The notes under the pieces were generated by a model. That model worked only from the letters and a program-made list of their open reading frames with translations. It was not told the DNA's origin and searched no databases. Positions 24,517 through 36,650 of a stretch of 64,000 nucleotides of DNA are shown piece after piece. The DNA is from Pohlia nutans. Lineage: Eukaryota > Streptophyta > Bryopsida > Bryales > Mniaceae. The position numbers and the translations under genes are program-made. Positions within the stretch are counted from its first letter, which is position 1. Every line of letters starts with the position of its first letter. The DNA lies in the NCBI GenBank assembly GCA_022496805.1, contig CM040094.1, forward strand, positions 558,001 through 622,000. Direction: 5' to 3'.

Positions 24517-25080
24517 AAAACTTCAGCCGGTCGACACTCAAGTGCGTGTATACTGTATTTTCAGGTATTTCTGTGATGGTTTTGAGAGCTTTTGCCACAA
24601 ATTAAGGTGGAGGTCGGAACTTGAAACTTAGTTGTGGTTAAGTTATACCTTGGATGAATTGAGAACAGTCAGGGAGTGACTTTGATTAATGTACTGTGAC
24701 TTCATAGAGACTGCTACGGGACTATACATAGTGAATTGAGTGTATGGTATGAAGGAGCAACAGGATTCTGCAGTATTCTTTTGATAGTTTTAGAAAATAG
24801 CGTGGATATCAATACAGTGATGTATAGTGGGGTCCTTGTCCACTGCCCCCAAGTTTGTACATTATCGCTAGCTCTTGACAACTTTTGTCAGGGTTTCCTT
24901 TCTGAACAACAGATTTTTGCTTCACTTGGATGAAAGACGGTTTCTGTCATAGTTACATTTCCTGTATTACATTGGAAATTTGGTGTGATGTGTTCCGCTG
25001 TAAGTTAAGTGGATCTGTGATTGATAGAATGTATCATTGACACATCTGGGCTGCCCATATTTGCTAAAAGACAGCCCTTG
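24517..25080 (+). other. DGD1 3' flank
   Basis: Probable 3' untranslated region and spacer. No other ORF can be supported. A TA dinucleotide at 25081-25082 is the left target site of the following element. Confidence 0.4.
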
Positions 25081-25082
25081 TA

Positions 25083-26000
25083 CAGTTAGGTCTAATATGC
25101 TTACAAATTCCCCTCTTAATAGGAAAAAAATTCAGAAACTTTGAATGATGTGTGTACTCAAAACTGATCCGATTTGGAAACTGTAAAGTGCGTTGCAATC
25201 GCATTGGAGTGTGTTACACTCACATTGGAGTGTGTTACAATATCAATACAAATTTGCACATGTATTGGTGAAATCATACAAGTTAAAAATATCATATACC
25301 TATCTACCATTGAGTGCTCTCACCTTTTACCTCAATTACAGTGTTCATTCTAGCAAGTTTATTTGAAATGAGCATTTGAAATTGTTTCTGAGATACTTGA
25401 GCCTATACTTGTTCAATGATTTGTATCATTTCATTTGTCTCTTTGTAATTTACTCTTTTGTAAAAATGAAGGGGCTTTGATGGGTTTTGATGAAAAGCTC
25501 ATTTGTCATCATTCAAACGACTAAACAATTAGTAGTTGATTTTGTGAAACTCAATTATGAAAATACATTCATCAGCTTCTATTTTATGCATGATAGACCT
25601 ATTCATCTCACGTTGATGGAGGATGGTGCTCCAATGCACTGTAGTAGATACCATGAGGATTATGAAAGACAAAGATGAAATGATACAAATCATCCAACAA
25701 GTATAGGCTCAAGTATCTCAATTTTTTTTTCAAATGCTCATTTCAAATATGCTTCCTAGAATGAACACTGTAATTGAAGCAAAGGGTGAGAGCACTCAGT
25801 AGTAGATAATTATATGATATTTTTTACTTGTTGTATGATTTTTACTAATACATGTGTAATTTTGTATTGATATTGTAGTACACTCCAATGTGATTGCAAC
25901 GCACTTTACGGTTTCCAAATCGGATCATTTTTGAGTACATATGCATCGTTCAAAATGTCTGAATTTTAATTGGAATTCGTAAGCATATTAGACCTGACTG
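25083..26000. mobile_element. Tc1/mariner-type foldback element, 918 bp
   Basis: Starts CAGTTAGGTCTAATATGC and ends GCATATTAGACCTGACTG, with TA on both sides (25081-25082 and 26001-26002). The two arms are imperfect inverted copies for roughly 350-400 bases, including AAGTGCGTTGCAATCGCATT and its mirror near 25890-25910. The centre has a short noncoding spacer and no transposase. CAGT ends with TA targets are typical of Tc1/mariner. Confidence 0.65.
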
Positions 26001-26002
26001 TA

Positions 26003-26508
26003 CACTATCATTCTCAACCAACCATTGTTGAGATTTGGCTTGTACTGTACTGTGGGGTACATTAATAATTTTTAATTTTTAATTTTCATTTGTTTTGTCA
26101 CAAAAGATTAGAAGATTAAAAGATGTGTGAGCCAAATTGGGATATGTTGTAGTATACAAGATGCACTACACATGGGGAGGTTACATACTACATACTTTTG
26201 TAAACCACGTGTGGATGGGGGTTAATTATAGGTGGGCTATTTATCTAAATTTCTTAAATAATTTTCACCCTATTAGTAGATAAAATGGTACTTTGAGGTA
26301 TTTTTCAAGATCCTATAGGTAAATATAATTTCTACCATTAAGTTATTTGATAAACCCTATTTTATTTATAAATTGGATCATTTATCAAAATCCTGGAATT
26401 TCAGTATAAATTGAACCTAATCAAACATAACAAAACCACAACAATACATGAACGTAACTTTCAAAGAATGATGAATGTGCTTAGTGCCTAAAATGTTTGA
26501 TGGTAGGT
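26003..26508. other. No gene seen
   Basis: AT-rich spacer between the mariner-type foldback and the piggyBac element. Nothing recognisable. Confidence 0.4.
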
Positions 26509-27356
26509 TTAACCCTTTAGTGCTCCTGGTCGATTTGAAGGGTGGGCGGCTGCCAAGCTGCATTCCTGGGCAAAAGCTTGCAGACGTGAGTATCGCACAT
26601 GGCTATGACAGATCGAACCGTACAAAACAGGAGAGTGCGGTTTTGTCCGGCGTCTCATGAATTTTGGGCCGGATCCACCGCTGATTCACTGAGATTATAA
26701 GGATTCGGCACTGAGTTCAGGCTGTCCACAACTGACGAGTGGTTGTCAGTATTCGGCCATGTGCGGGTTGCAGAAGTGTCCAATTCGAAAGTTTTTTTTT
26801 GGGCAACTTCCAGGTTCGATTTACAGTTAGAATTTCAAATTTTCTTGCTATTTGGCCGAGAATTGCGCTGTGGGTGCGTCGCGGAGTGCCAGAAATTTGG
26901 GGCGCCGTATACGGTGCTGCGACGAGCTATACGGTTGAGGGTGGCAGTCCAGAACCAGCCACTTCGAGATCGGGTACGGTGGGTACTATCGGAGTGTTCG
27001 GTCCGGGGGGTGCGTAGCAAAATTTTGGCATGATACGATTGTAAACGAGCGCGATGCATGAAAATACGTTTTGGGGACCTTGTCTACGATGTGGTCCATG
27101 CTGCTACGGTCTAGGGGCAATCTTTTACGTTCCAGCGTACCACGTCTGCAAGACAGAAGTCACCAAAAGCTGAGGTGGACCGTCCCCGTCCCGGACAGGT
27201 CGCTATCTGCCATCTACCCTGGCGTTCTACTAGCGTTCCCAAACGGAACACCGTGTCACACATGCGTTCAGCTGAAAGGCAGTTGGCCCGGGTCCAGCCA
27301 CCACGGTACAAGAAAGAACAGTCAGGACACCGCCTAGGGAACCACGGTTTCAAAAA

Positions 27357-27358
<2 letters not shown>

Positions 27359-27394
<36 letters not shown>

Positions 27395-27395
27395 T
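27359..27395. repeat. (CA)n(TA)n microsatellite
   Basis: An alternating CA run followed by a TA run, inside the 3' noncoding part of the piggyBac element. It may be polymorphic between individuals. Confidence 0.9.
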
Positions 27396-27874
27396 TGGTG
27401 TGCACCGTCTCATACAAAATGGTGTCGTGGAGAAGGTGCATTCGTGAACAACAATCCCACGATGAGAGCTGAAATCTAAGAAACGAGGAAAAAACTGCCA
27501 TACACAGATCTCTAAGATGTGCTGAGACATCACTGTTCTTAACTGAGTAGCCTAGACTGTAACGCCATGAACAAATGCAAGCAATGTCGTCGTGGTCTCG
27601 CCGAGTCCAAAAAGAAAAATGGTCACAAGAGGCCAAAAAACACATTCACAGTGCACCGAGTGTCGTCAGCAACGCCGCGCGTGTCCTGCAGACACAACGA
27701 AAATCAGGACCTCGGATCACCGCCTGGAAAAATTGCAGGGTTAGGGTTTCATGATTTGAAAACAGACGAAATGAAGGCGAATTGGGTGGAACTTACCGCC
27801 AGCGCCTGAGACAACGGTGAAATCCAGGCAGTCTCCACATGCGCTTCCATTCTGCCCAATTCACACATATACAA

Positions 27875-29771
27875 TCACTGAGTCACGGCAGGCTCATGGA
27901 AAGATGCAAAACACTCTCCCAAGCAAAGACGAGTGCTGAAGCACGCTGCACAGATCCACCGAGTACGCTTCCGACATACAGCACAAACGCGTCTCATTGG
28001 GGTCTTGGAGGCGAAGTGGTGCACATGTAGAAGACGGGGTTGCGGTCCAGCTGGAGCTGGGGGTATCCTCCTCTGCATCACGGCGTTTGCATTGTCGGGA
28101 AGAGGCCGGCCCATCAACGCCATGGCAACTTCAAGCTGGAAGGTCTTATGCTGTTTTGGCGGCACATTGTGTCTGATGCAAGCCTGCTTGTACACAATGT
28201 ATGCATTGACAAATGCAGTGTCTAGACAGAAAAAGAAGACCCGGTGCCACCATTTCTTCGTGGAAATCTGAGAACAGTACGTTCCCCTTAGCTGGTCGCC
28301 CACATCGATACCTCTCATATGCTCGGAGTAACACAATTGAATGGGGGACGTTGGCACTGCTTCCTTCTCGCCGTTCTTGCACCTCAGCACAGACACACCT
28401 CCGGTCACCATTGGATCCGCAGCTGTACTCAAAAAGTGCACACCTTTTGTATCCATCCAGTGTATGGCAGCAATGTGACGGTCTCTGTGAACTCGGATAT
28501 GCAGCGACCCCCTCGGCTCCCTCGTCATGATGTTCAAGCTGCATGGAAAGCCAAGCCTGTGTTGGCGTGTTGTGCCGATGGCATACAGTCCCCCGACGTA
28601 GCAGATCCTCAAACAAACGGGTGCTGCTAAAAAAGTTATCCATGGCAATGGTGTAGTACTGCCCCTCCATTCCTTGAGTGAGCCGAGTCACTACTGCAGC
28701 TCCCATGCCGGCAGGATGAGTGGCGAGTGTCTGCCTAGCCTCGTTCTCAGCGCCTACGTACACCTCCAAGTTCATGACGTACTTAGTAGAGCTGTCTGCT
28801 AGGCACCACAGCTTTATCCCGTGGGATATAGGCTTCAACGGCATGTATTGTTTGAACGCACAATACTTTCCGTTGTAGGCGACCATGGACTCATCGACGC
28901 TCACGTACGGCCCTGGATTCCAAAGCGCTTTGAAGTTCGACACCAAGGCCTCCAGTAGCCAACGACATTTCCCGATGGGGTCGTACGCGGGATCATGTTT
29001 GTCTGTGATGTAACTCCCTTTTGGAACCATGTGCAGACACTTCAAGATATAAAGAAATCTCCACCTTGACATGGTCTGCACAATCTCTACACAAAGCAAA
29101 GCTTCCGGGCCCCTCCTCCAGTAATCTCGTATCGTAGGTTGATGCCGGATCCCCATCAAGGCTGTTATGCCAATGAACTGTCGGAACTCGCCTAAAGTAA
29201 TTGGAGCTGTGGGTAGATCGCCTCCCTTCCGCTTCAGGGTCTTTGGGTCTATGAAATCCGCGTAGTCATTTGATTCAACCACGAGCTTCCGTTGAATTCG
29301 ATCATCCCAAAATTTTAAAAAGAACTCAACGGGAGAGAGTAGAGCGGACCCAAGGAGTGCGGTTGGCCCGGGTGTAGGACCACTGAACGTCGCCCTGGGA
29401 TTCAGCCTCCACGTCTTTGCATGCCAATTGCTCTCGCAGTATTTGGCAGTGAACTCCGGGTCAGCAACCGACGCATCATAAATGCCGAGTTCTCCTTGCA
29501 ACGCCGCAGCTGAGTCGACTAGAGTATCAAATGGCTCCGATTCTTGTCCGCCATCAGATTGTCCTTCACCGTCTGAAACAAGGTCTTTCAAGGACGGGGC
29601 CCAGTCATCGTCATCATCTTCGTCCCGGGGCACCACTAACTGCCCTCCGACTGGTGGCGACACCGGAATGTCTACGTGGTTGCCACCCAGTACCGCCAGA
29701 GTTCCAATCTCTGGGAGGTACTCAACACTCGACTCTGTTACCTTCTGAATCCCAAGATAAGACCCGAAATC
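27875..29771 (-). pseudogene. piggyBac transposase, frameshifted
   Basis: DDE transposase that would cut and paste at TTAA. In the frame from 29663 the piggyBac core runs from PVEFFLKFWDDRI through FRQFIGITALMGI to PYVSVDESMVAY (first catalytic Asp about residue 257 of that frame) and YTIAMDNFFSSTRLFEDLL (second, about 342). At about 28585-28590 the match jumps to another minus-strand frame, which continues YAIGTTRQHR, the third Asp in RGIDVGDQLRG, WWHRVFFFCLDTAFVNAYI, and a C-terminal Cys-rich zinc-binding tail (CAVCRK...CAAC...CLGEC). One extra base, or two missing, explains the shift. There is no ATG at the frame start; it is in phase with the upstream ORF across a single TGA at 29772-29774. 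Confidence 0.85.
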
Positions 29772-31352
29772 TCATCTAACAAACACAACCCCACTTACAA
29801 CCCCCTTACAACGATCTAACAAAGTCCCGTAAGCCCACCTACAGGGGTTCTCAATCAACTCCCCACCCCACTCTAGATTTATGAGCAAAACGCGAAGTCT
29901 GCAATGAATGGTCTGACTTTCAAAGTCCATGGCACGAAACTCCTCTTCTAAACTGTCCGACAGCATGTCGGAAATGTTGTCTTCCAGTCTAGGAATCACT
30001 TCGACCTCGGACCGAATGGATACGCACACGTTCGGTTGGACTCCAGGCAGCGGTGATGCGTCATCGCTCGATGGTCCAAAGATTGCCCACGACCCCTGCG
30101 CCTGGGGATTCACGCCCTTCTCGGCCTCCGTCAAAACCTGATCGCCTGCAACCCACCATCCCGTCGGGCCTGCGTTCGAGCCATTTTTTGGGGAACCCAA
30201 GACGACATTCCAATCCACTCCGTCTACTACACATACCTCTGGTTCATTCACTGGGGGTGCAGTACGCATAGTCGTCGGAGTGGGACTCCCAACTCCCGAT
30301 CCCGTATCGACCAATAGTCGGGGAGGGTCTTTTAGCGCCGGGGGTGTCTGCACGGCACCAAATAACCTCACGCGACGATATAATCGCGGCGAGAACGAGG
30401 CCTCTTGTCGGTGCGATCGGGTTCGGGGCGGGGTGAATATTCGCGGATCGCGTACTTCGACCGGAACCTCAACAATGTCCGGCGCCTCCTGAACAACCCG
30501 CTTCTGGCTCCTTCTCCTGACGGGCCCGAGCACCTTCTCTTTCTCCTTGCTGGGACGTCCACGCGCTCTTTGCACCAGTGGCTCAGATAACTCCCCTACG
30601 CTAGGCGTTTTCTTCACGTATTTGCGCTTTGGCCGAGGCCGCTTTGGACTTACATGAGCTTGATGAACCCCGGACGATTTGAAAACGTCAATCTTGCTCT
30701 GGCTTTCGGATGGCGTTGCTGGCGTCCCTGCAGCCGCTAAAACCGCCACCGTCGCCCTTGTCCGATACTGCCGTTTATCCAACTCCTTCATCCGTTCTCC
30801 CTCACATGGCAGCCCCGGTGTCACACATGCGGCAGGGAGAGACGCTCCAGGGGTGTCTGTGGCCTTGGAATTCAGGTACTGGGACAACACAAACACCCCG
30901 TCGGATTCCTCTCTCTCGACCGTCTGTTGCATGTCCTCCAGCACTTCCCGGAGGCCTCCAACCTCTCCATTGGAGCCTACCCCTTCCTCGTCATGGAAAC
31001 ACAATTGTCCGAAGGGCTCTGTTGAGTGCAGCAGGGAATCCATCGTTGTCACCTTCTTCTCTTCGAACCGTCCACCCCAGAATGGTAGCTGCGTGCCTTC
31101 TCCACAAATAACGAAGATGGCGATTAGTAACTTGGTTATGATCCTCAAACTCAGAGGCGCCTGGAGGAAGAGGCAGCGCCAATAGGTAATCCTGATCAAG
31201 GAGGCCTTGGAGGATCTGGATCTGGCGTGGAGAGTGTTGCATTCTTCTACTCCATCGATGCAGAATTGCACTTGCAACCGCATACTGCAAAGGCGGCGCG
31301 GGGGGAGTAGGCCAATTATCAAGCAGCACCCTTCGTCCTCCATTCCGCCCAC
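29772..31352 (-). CDS. piggyBac-element N-terminal ORF with basic/AT-hook-like motifs
   Basis: A 526-residue open frame directly upstream of, and in phase with, the transposase. A likely real start is the internal ATG at MDSLLHSTEPF, since the first hundred residues look noncoding. It contains basic patches PKRPRPKRKYVKK and an AT-hook-like RARGRPSKEKEK, then acidic stretches. It either is a separate DNA-binding accessory protein of the element or, more likely, the N-terminal half of one long transposase polyprotein cut by a CGA-to-TGA change. No known family beyond these motifs. Confidence 0.55.
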   Translation of the reverse strand: MGGMEDEGCCLIIGLLPPRRLCSMRLQVQFCIDGVEECNTLHARSRSSKASLIRITYWRCLFLQAPLSLRIITKLLIAIFVICGEGTQLPFWGGRFEEKKVTTMDSLLHSTEPFGQLCFHDEEGVGSNGEVGGLREVLEDMQQTVEREESDGVFVLSQYLNSKATDTPGASLPAACVTPGLPCEGERMKELDKRQYRTRATVAVLAAAGTPATPSESQSKIDVFKSSGVHQAHVSPKRPRPKRKYVKKTPSVGELSEPLVQRARGRPSKEKEKVLGPVRRRSQKRVVQEAPDIVEVPVEVRDPRIFTPPRTRSHRQEASFSPRLYRRVRLFGAVQTPPALKDPPRLLVDTGSGVGSPTPTTMRTAPPVNEPEVCVVDGVDWNVVLGSPKNGSNAGPTGWWVAGDQVLTEAEKGVNPQAQGSWAIFGPSSDDASPLPGVQPNVCVSIRSEVEVIPRLEDNISDMLSDSLEEEFRAMDFESQTIHCRLRVLLINLEWGGELIENPCRWAYGTLLDRCKGVVSGVVFVR

Positions 31353-32574
31353 GCCCCGACATTCCCTGCCAAGTAAGTTTCCGACTCAAATCCATGCTCC
31401 CCCTTCCCCTCAGTCGCAAGGAACCCAGTCCAACCTCCCACTCACAACAATGATAATCACGGACACCGCCGCAATCTGAACTACAACCCCACTCTCCCAC
31501 TTCCTCTCCCAACAAACTACGGAAACATTGGGATCTGCTCAAGAAAAATTGCTTGCAATGTAATCCCAGGGCGGCTCCACTACTTGCCATCGGCTCCATA
31601 ACGAGCCGTCCCGCCATCAATTCCACCTGAGAGACTACGGTGTGCATTGTCACTGTATTGCAAGGACGCACAAACCCAAGGACGAAAGCGGCATCCGTCT
31701 CTCAAGTGAGAGCAATTCGTAGAGGAAGTGCAGCTCCTGCCTCGGATCCCTGCTGCCACTGCCCTCACCACGACTATCCGTTGAGCACTGAAAGCGTACT
31801 CCTGAAGCTCACTGACGTGGATGACAGTTATCGCGTACAGCTCCGGTTCCCAGTTCCCGTAAGTCACGGCGGTAAGTGAGGTGGCTCGCCTCGCTGGACG
31901 TATTTCTGGCCTACTTTTACTCACAGGAGGTCTATCTTTCCGTGTCAGAGCCTGTTCGGGCCGCCCCATGTGCTGTATATGTCCCACAACTTTCGCACTT
32001 TTGCTTGGAATGGGATGCCACCTGCCCTGATGGATAGTATTTTGAATTACCCAAAACCGTTGCTCGGACCAAAACCGCTGATTCAAGATGGATTACACTG
32101 TATGGACGGATGAAACCCAAAATCGACCCAAAAGTGGTCGACCAAGCACTAAAGGGTTAAGTGAGAAATGCATGTTGTGAGAGGAAGCATGCGGCACTCC
32201 CACTCTATCCTAGCCTCATGAATCGCATTGGTCACCTAATGCTCAAATTCATCATGAGAAGACTTTCCCATGAAGCCAACCTTCATTTGTGGTTCATTCC
32301 GAGCCATTGGCTAACTTCGACGATTTTTAGTCAATTGAGGCAATTCTCATTCAATCCAAGGATTTTTATTAGAACTCACATAAATTCTTCATTCCTCAAA
32401 CATTTGAGACCCTACTTTATTAATAAAAATAAAATACTACCTATACTTTTCACCTACCCTACTTTAGATATAATACCATATAGGCCATTTCATTCAGGCT
32501 ATTGTATTTCTAAAATTTGTATAAATTTTTGCTACAATAAATTAAATGTACCCTATATTTTTTCTCACGTGGTT

Positions 32575-32963
32575 TAATAAAATTTTGACAGTTATCTCTC
32601 GGGACTATATAGTATGAGTTAACGGAGTTTTTATAAAAATATTGTAATAAAAGTGGAATAACATGCACTACGAGATGGTATGGTTTCCATCATTTGATTC
32701 TACTTATTTTTGAAAATCATTCTTAAGGCTGTACTTTTTGAACCTAGAACAAAACTTGACATAAACCACTTGTGTTGTTTTTCCAAAAATCATAATAACC
32801 AATTTTGAAGATCCAAACCGTACAAAGGATAATCAACTTGCACAAGAACCACACAAAATATTTTGGTGAATGAAAACCGTCCAATTCGGATGGAATTTGA
32901 ATAGTTTGAATCTGTTCCGTGATATGTTCGTCGTTCACTATGTGGATGCAAGACCTCAAAGGG
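32575..32963. mobile_element. piggyBac-type MITE, inverted relative of 1798-2313
   Basis: The right end CTCAAAGGG abuts TTAA (32964-32967). Internal phrases (GGTTTCCAT...ATTTGATTCTAC, AACTTGACATAAACC, AGTGAACGACGAAC read inverted) match 1798-2313 in opposite orientation. The left end is decayed near 32575. Confidence 0.5.
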
Positions 32964-33183
32964 TTAAAACACATGTACATATGGTGACTTAGTTAAACAT
33001 GAAATTTATATACCAAAAATAGTGTGGGAAGGGTAAGCACCATTAAAATATCAATTTTTGGAGCAAAAACGTTTTTTACATTGTTATTACAAATCAAATT
33101 TAATGTATCGAAGATGGAGAAATTTGAAAATAAATTGATGGACATCATAATCAAATAAGAAGTAATTTCTAATTAACCCTTAA

Positions 33184-33559
33184 CCCGTAAACGTCAACGC
33201 AAGCCCCACGGGCTTGGTTTAAAGGAATAATGGAGACACAAGTTTCATTTCTCAACCAAATCAAGCGAGACTTGTTGCGTTGGAAAGCTACAGAAAAAGC
33301 GATCTAGATTGCAAATTTTCACCTCATTTGAGAGATTGTGGAATCGTTGGTAAGCAATCAAAGTTATCAAATTGAACAAGTTTTGAGGTCGGGGCGGCTG
33401 AAGTTCAGCAGTGCCGCAGCACTACAGTGCTACAGTGCTAGCCAGCAGTGCACTGCAAAGCCGTTTTTGCAAAAAAAAAAAAAAAAAAAAAAAAAAATTG
33501 CAAAAAAATTTAGATTCTTTCCGGGCTGCCCACCCAGGACCCAAATTGTCGTTTAAGGA
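33184..33559. mobile_element. piggyBac-type MITE, 376 bp, with A-run
   Basis: Starts CCCGTAAACGTC after TTAA and ends GTCGTTTAAGGA before TTAA (33560-33563). Contains a run of about 27 A at 33471-33497. The right TTAA is shared with the next element, so one inserted beside or into the other. Confidence 0.5.
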
Positions 33560-33563
33560 TTAA

Positions 33564-34406
33564 CTTCCTGAACCATTTTGAGCGCGTTTTGGACCCTGAT
33601 TTTTTCGGTTAGAGATACATGTTGCTCAAACTTATGTAGCTCACTTTTTGACAAAATCAACCGTAAGATCTTGTAGATATGCAAGTCACCTTCATCTTTA
33701 CAAGGTTTGGTGTCAATCGAAGTTATAGGTTGCTTGGATGGGACACAAAAGTGAAGGGTACTCCAAGAAATTCACAGTTTTCTCAGTGTTGAAAATGAGC
33801 TTTGACCGACTCTCTTGGGCACATAATATTTTAAAAAGTTGATGCCTTCTTGTCATTCTAAAAAGAATCAAGTTCCCTACGCATGACAATAAGATTTGTA
33901 TTTTTAGAATAAAAAATGAGTGAGAAAGAGGCCTTGACATGACATCCATTTTTTACTAGTTCACTTGTGACTTTGAGAGAAATCTTACAACTTCCTACAA
34001 ATCTAATCTTCCATTGCAAAATCGCACACGGTAGGTTGAAAGTACACAAAAGAACACATATAGTAGGAAAAAGAATATTAGAAAAAGGTGAAATCCAAGT
34101 GCAAGATTTGCATTTCAGTAGCTACACCCACTCACAAGCCGCCTTGCCCAAATGGAACACGTGGCAGCTTGTCATTCGCTAGTCACTCTCTTTTGCTGAC
34201 TTTTCTTCCTCGGTTTTGTGACCACCCAACACTTGTGGATTTTTGCAAAATTGACAATGTGCATTTATCCAAATCAGACTACATCATTGAATAGCTAACT
34301 TGTTTCTATACAAAATTGGCCCAAATTTTGAATCATTCTGGCACTCCCTCCTCAAGATATTTTCAGTTCTAAAAATAGAGCGACCCATTTTGGGTCGCCC
34401 AGGAAG
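33564..34406. mobile_element. TTAA-flanked element, 843 bp, CTTCCT ends
   Basis: Starts CTTCCTGAACCATTTTG and ends TTTTGGGTCGCCCAGGAAG, inverted copies with a small internal difference, flanked by TTAA at 33560-33563 and 34407-34410. An internal phrase ACCGTAAGATCTTGTA recurs in inverted or direct form in the elements at 51147-52087 and before 61337. Noncoding; ends differ from the CCCC class. Confidence 0.5.
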
Positions 34407-34499
34407 TTAAGGATTAAAAATAGTTTCTAATTAAATAAAAAATTACCACTATTTTAGAAAGTAGTACTTCATTTTGAAGCCTTTCACTCACTTATACCA

Positions 34500-34615
34500 T
34501 GAGAACAACCATGCCCTACCTACTTAGAAAAGAAGATTTAAGTGAAGATTCTCTTTTGATTTAGTTTTCAAAAAGGTGCTTCATTGTATTGCTCTATTAT
34601 ACTACGCACAATCCA
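34500..34615. repeat. Partial copy of the ACATAGCATAATAG MITE
   Basis: AAGATTCTCTTTTGATTTAG, GTGCTTCATTG and GCTCTATTATACTACG match the right half of 14129-14334. The left end is missing. Confidence 0.45.
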
Positions 34616-35784
34616 AGGGTGCTTCATTTCATTGCTCATATAAATGCATATTGTACTAATGCAACGCAATATGTGGTGGTTTTCATTTTGATTGTAAATA
34701 TAATAATTTCGTATGTTGAACGTAATCAACCTTGTCCATCTTAACAACAAACGAAAAACACCTTGGGAAGTCATTGTCAAAAATTTAAAAACCATGAGAG
34801 AACAAATATAGGGTGCCTTTCATTCATTTGAGATAAAAAATATAAATTTTTAGAAGTAACATAGGATCCTGGGTAGGGCACTTGCAAAAATTTATTAAAC
34901 CATGTGAAAGAATGTAGGGTATTTTTTATTTATTTGTAAGAAAATTTATACAATTCTTTGATAAAAGGAAGGACCTCTTCAATTACAAAGTTGTGTGTAT
35001 AAAAAAATAAGGGTACCATATAATGCATCAATTTATCTAATTATTTTAATCTAAAATAGGGTTGAGAATAGTAGGTAAAGAAAAAAAAATTGACGCAAAG
35101 ATATACATTGCATTTTATAGTGGTCAGTGGATGAAAAACTATCCATTTTCATTTGCTTGCTTCAAGTTTGTTTGATTTGGACATTGTTTAATTTATGTTT
35201 TGGAACAACATGAGGTCCTAATAATGCTTCAAGGTTTTATGTTCTGCTACATTGTTTGATGTCTTCACTCTAAACATGGTTTATTGAATTTTCACTACAA
35301 TCATCCAAGAGTCCTATGGTTTGTCATTCATGAGGTCAAATATAAAAATTATAAGGAACATAGGGTACTAGAAATTAGTCACTTGCGACTTTATAAATAC
35401 AAATAGGGTCACCTAAAATGACAAAATTTAGATTTATCTGTACTAATAGGGTGTAAAGAAGTCCAATTTATTAGATAAATAGTCCCATTATAAATACCCT
35501 TCCGTCGCAAATGAGTTATTAAATACATGTATGAGTGCCCTACCCAGGCATAGGATGTTTTAAAACCAAATTGGGAATATGTTATGAATATTCCTAGAAT
35601 ATACCACAAAATCCTTAAATACTATAAATAGTATAATGTTCCAATTATTTCATAGCCCCCCATTAAATACCCTTTGTTTGTTCATGTATACTAAAATTTA
35701 CACCGACTTCCCCGAGGAAAAACATTGAAAACACTACAGTTGGGGTTCACCATCACAAACTTAAGAAGTCATGTGAGCTACTGT
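34616..35784. other. No gene seen
   Basis: AT-rich spacer. No supported ORF and no repeat ends. Confidence 0.4.
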
Positions 35785-35990
35785 AGTGCCATAGCAGGGT
35801 TGCCACCCATTGAACACCTTTTTTTTCTTTCTTTTTGAAATATAAGATTCATCCCTCAAAAATGATTTTTTTGGTTTTTGTTTATGAACAAAAAATAATT
35901 ACAAATGGCCCAAAATGGCTTAGAAATAGAAAAATATAGCAATTTAAAAAAAAAAAAAACTACATTTTTTCTTCCATCCTACTATGGTAC
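35785..35990. mobile_element. MITE, AGTACCATAG family, copy 3
   Basis: Starts AGTGCCATAGCAGGGTTGCC and ends CTACTATGGTAC. Internal CATCCCTCAAAAATGA and AAATGGCCCAAAATGGC match copies 1 and 2. Slightly shorter, with an A-rich run near the right end. Confidence 0.55.
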
Positions 35991-36650
35991 CATGATAAAT
36001 GTTTTGGATTCCAACAGAAACACCTTTCAAGTAAACTACACTCAAAACTCTATCATGTCAACCTTTCGGTAATCAACGAACAAGAGTTGAGAACTTGTTA
36101 TGTGGAAAGTGTCCTACTCAAATGTATCCAATAACAAAGTCTTTGCAGAAATTGGAATGTGATAATTGAGCGTGATAATAACAAGTTCAGAGAGTAGATT
36201 GGTGGATAGTTATAACATTGGCACTACTAAAGATAGGTGCCTTAAAACCTAAGTTCCTAGTTTTTAGATCTTCGTGCAATTGAGAGTCAATTTCGGCACC
36301 TCAAATCTTACAAGATTTGGAAATATCGTATCACTTACAAGATTTTGTATCACTCTCAAATTGTATCACTTACAAGATTTTTCCTAGAAATGAGCAAGCA
36401 ATCTCAAAAAACGCTAACTGCTTGCTGCCATATTCACTGCGCACCTTCAATTGCTTGCTGTAGTCTCCATACTTTTTAGGAGGCATATTATAGCTCAATG
36501 TTAGGAGCACATTTTCAATAATTCGACCAGAAGATATCACTCCAAACATTTGGTTGAGAATTGAGCACAAAATTGCAATATGAAAATTTAAGTGCAATCA
36601 TTGAAGCCTAGGGCCTTTTATACCAGGCGTACCGGTTTAGGACGAAGGAG

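Larger units (their letters stand above)
26513..32156 (-). mobile_element. piggyBac-type transposon, 5.6 kb
   Basis: Flanked by exact TTAA at 26509-26512 and 32157-32160. Left end CCCTTTAGTGCTCCTGGTCGA and inverted right end CCCTTTAGTGCTTGGTCGA match (12 perfect bases, then GGTCGA after a small gap). It contains a minus-strand transposase reading frame with N-terminal extension. The body is clearly GC-richer than the AT-rich flanks. The coding part has one in-frame stop and one frameshift, so this copy is probably immobile although the ends look intact. Confidence 0.85.

Noticed and set aside
29482..31185. Plus-strand ORFs of 70-168 residues across the piggyBac element
   Set aside because: They mirror the GC-rich minus-strand coding region and show no family or conserved motif.
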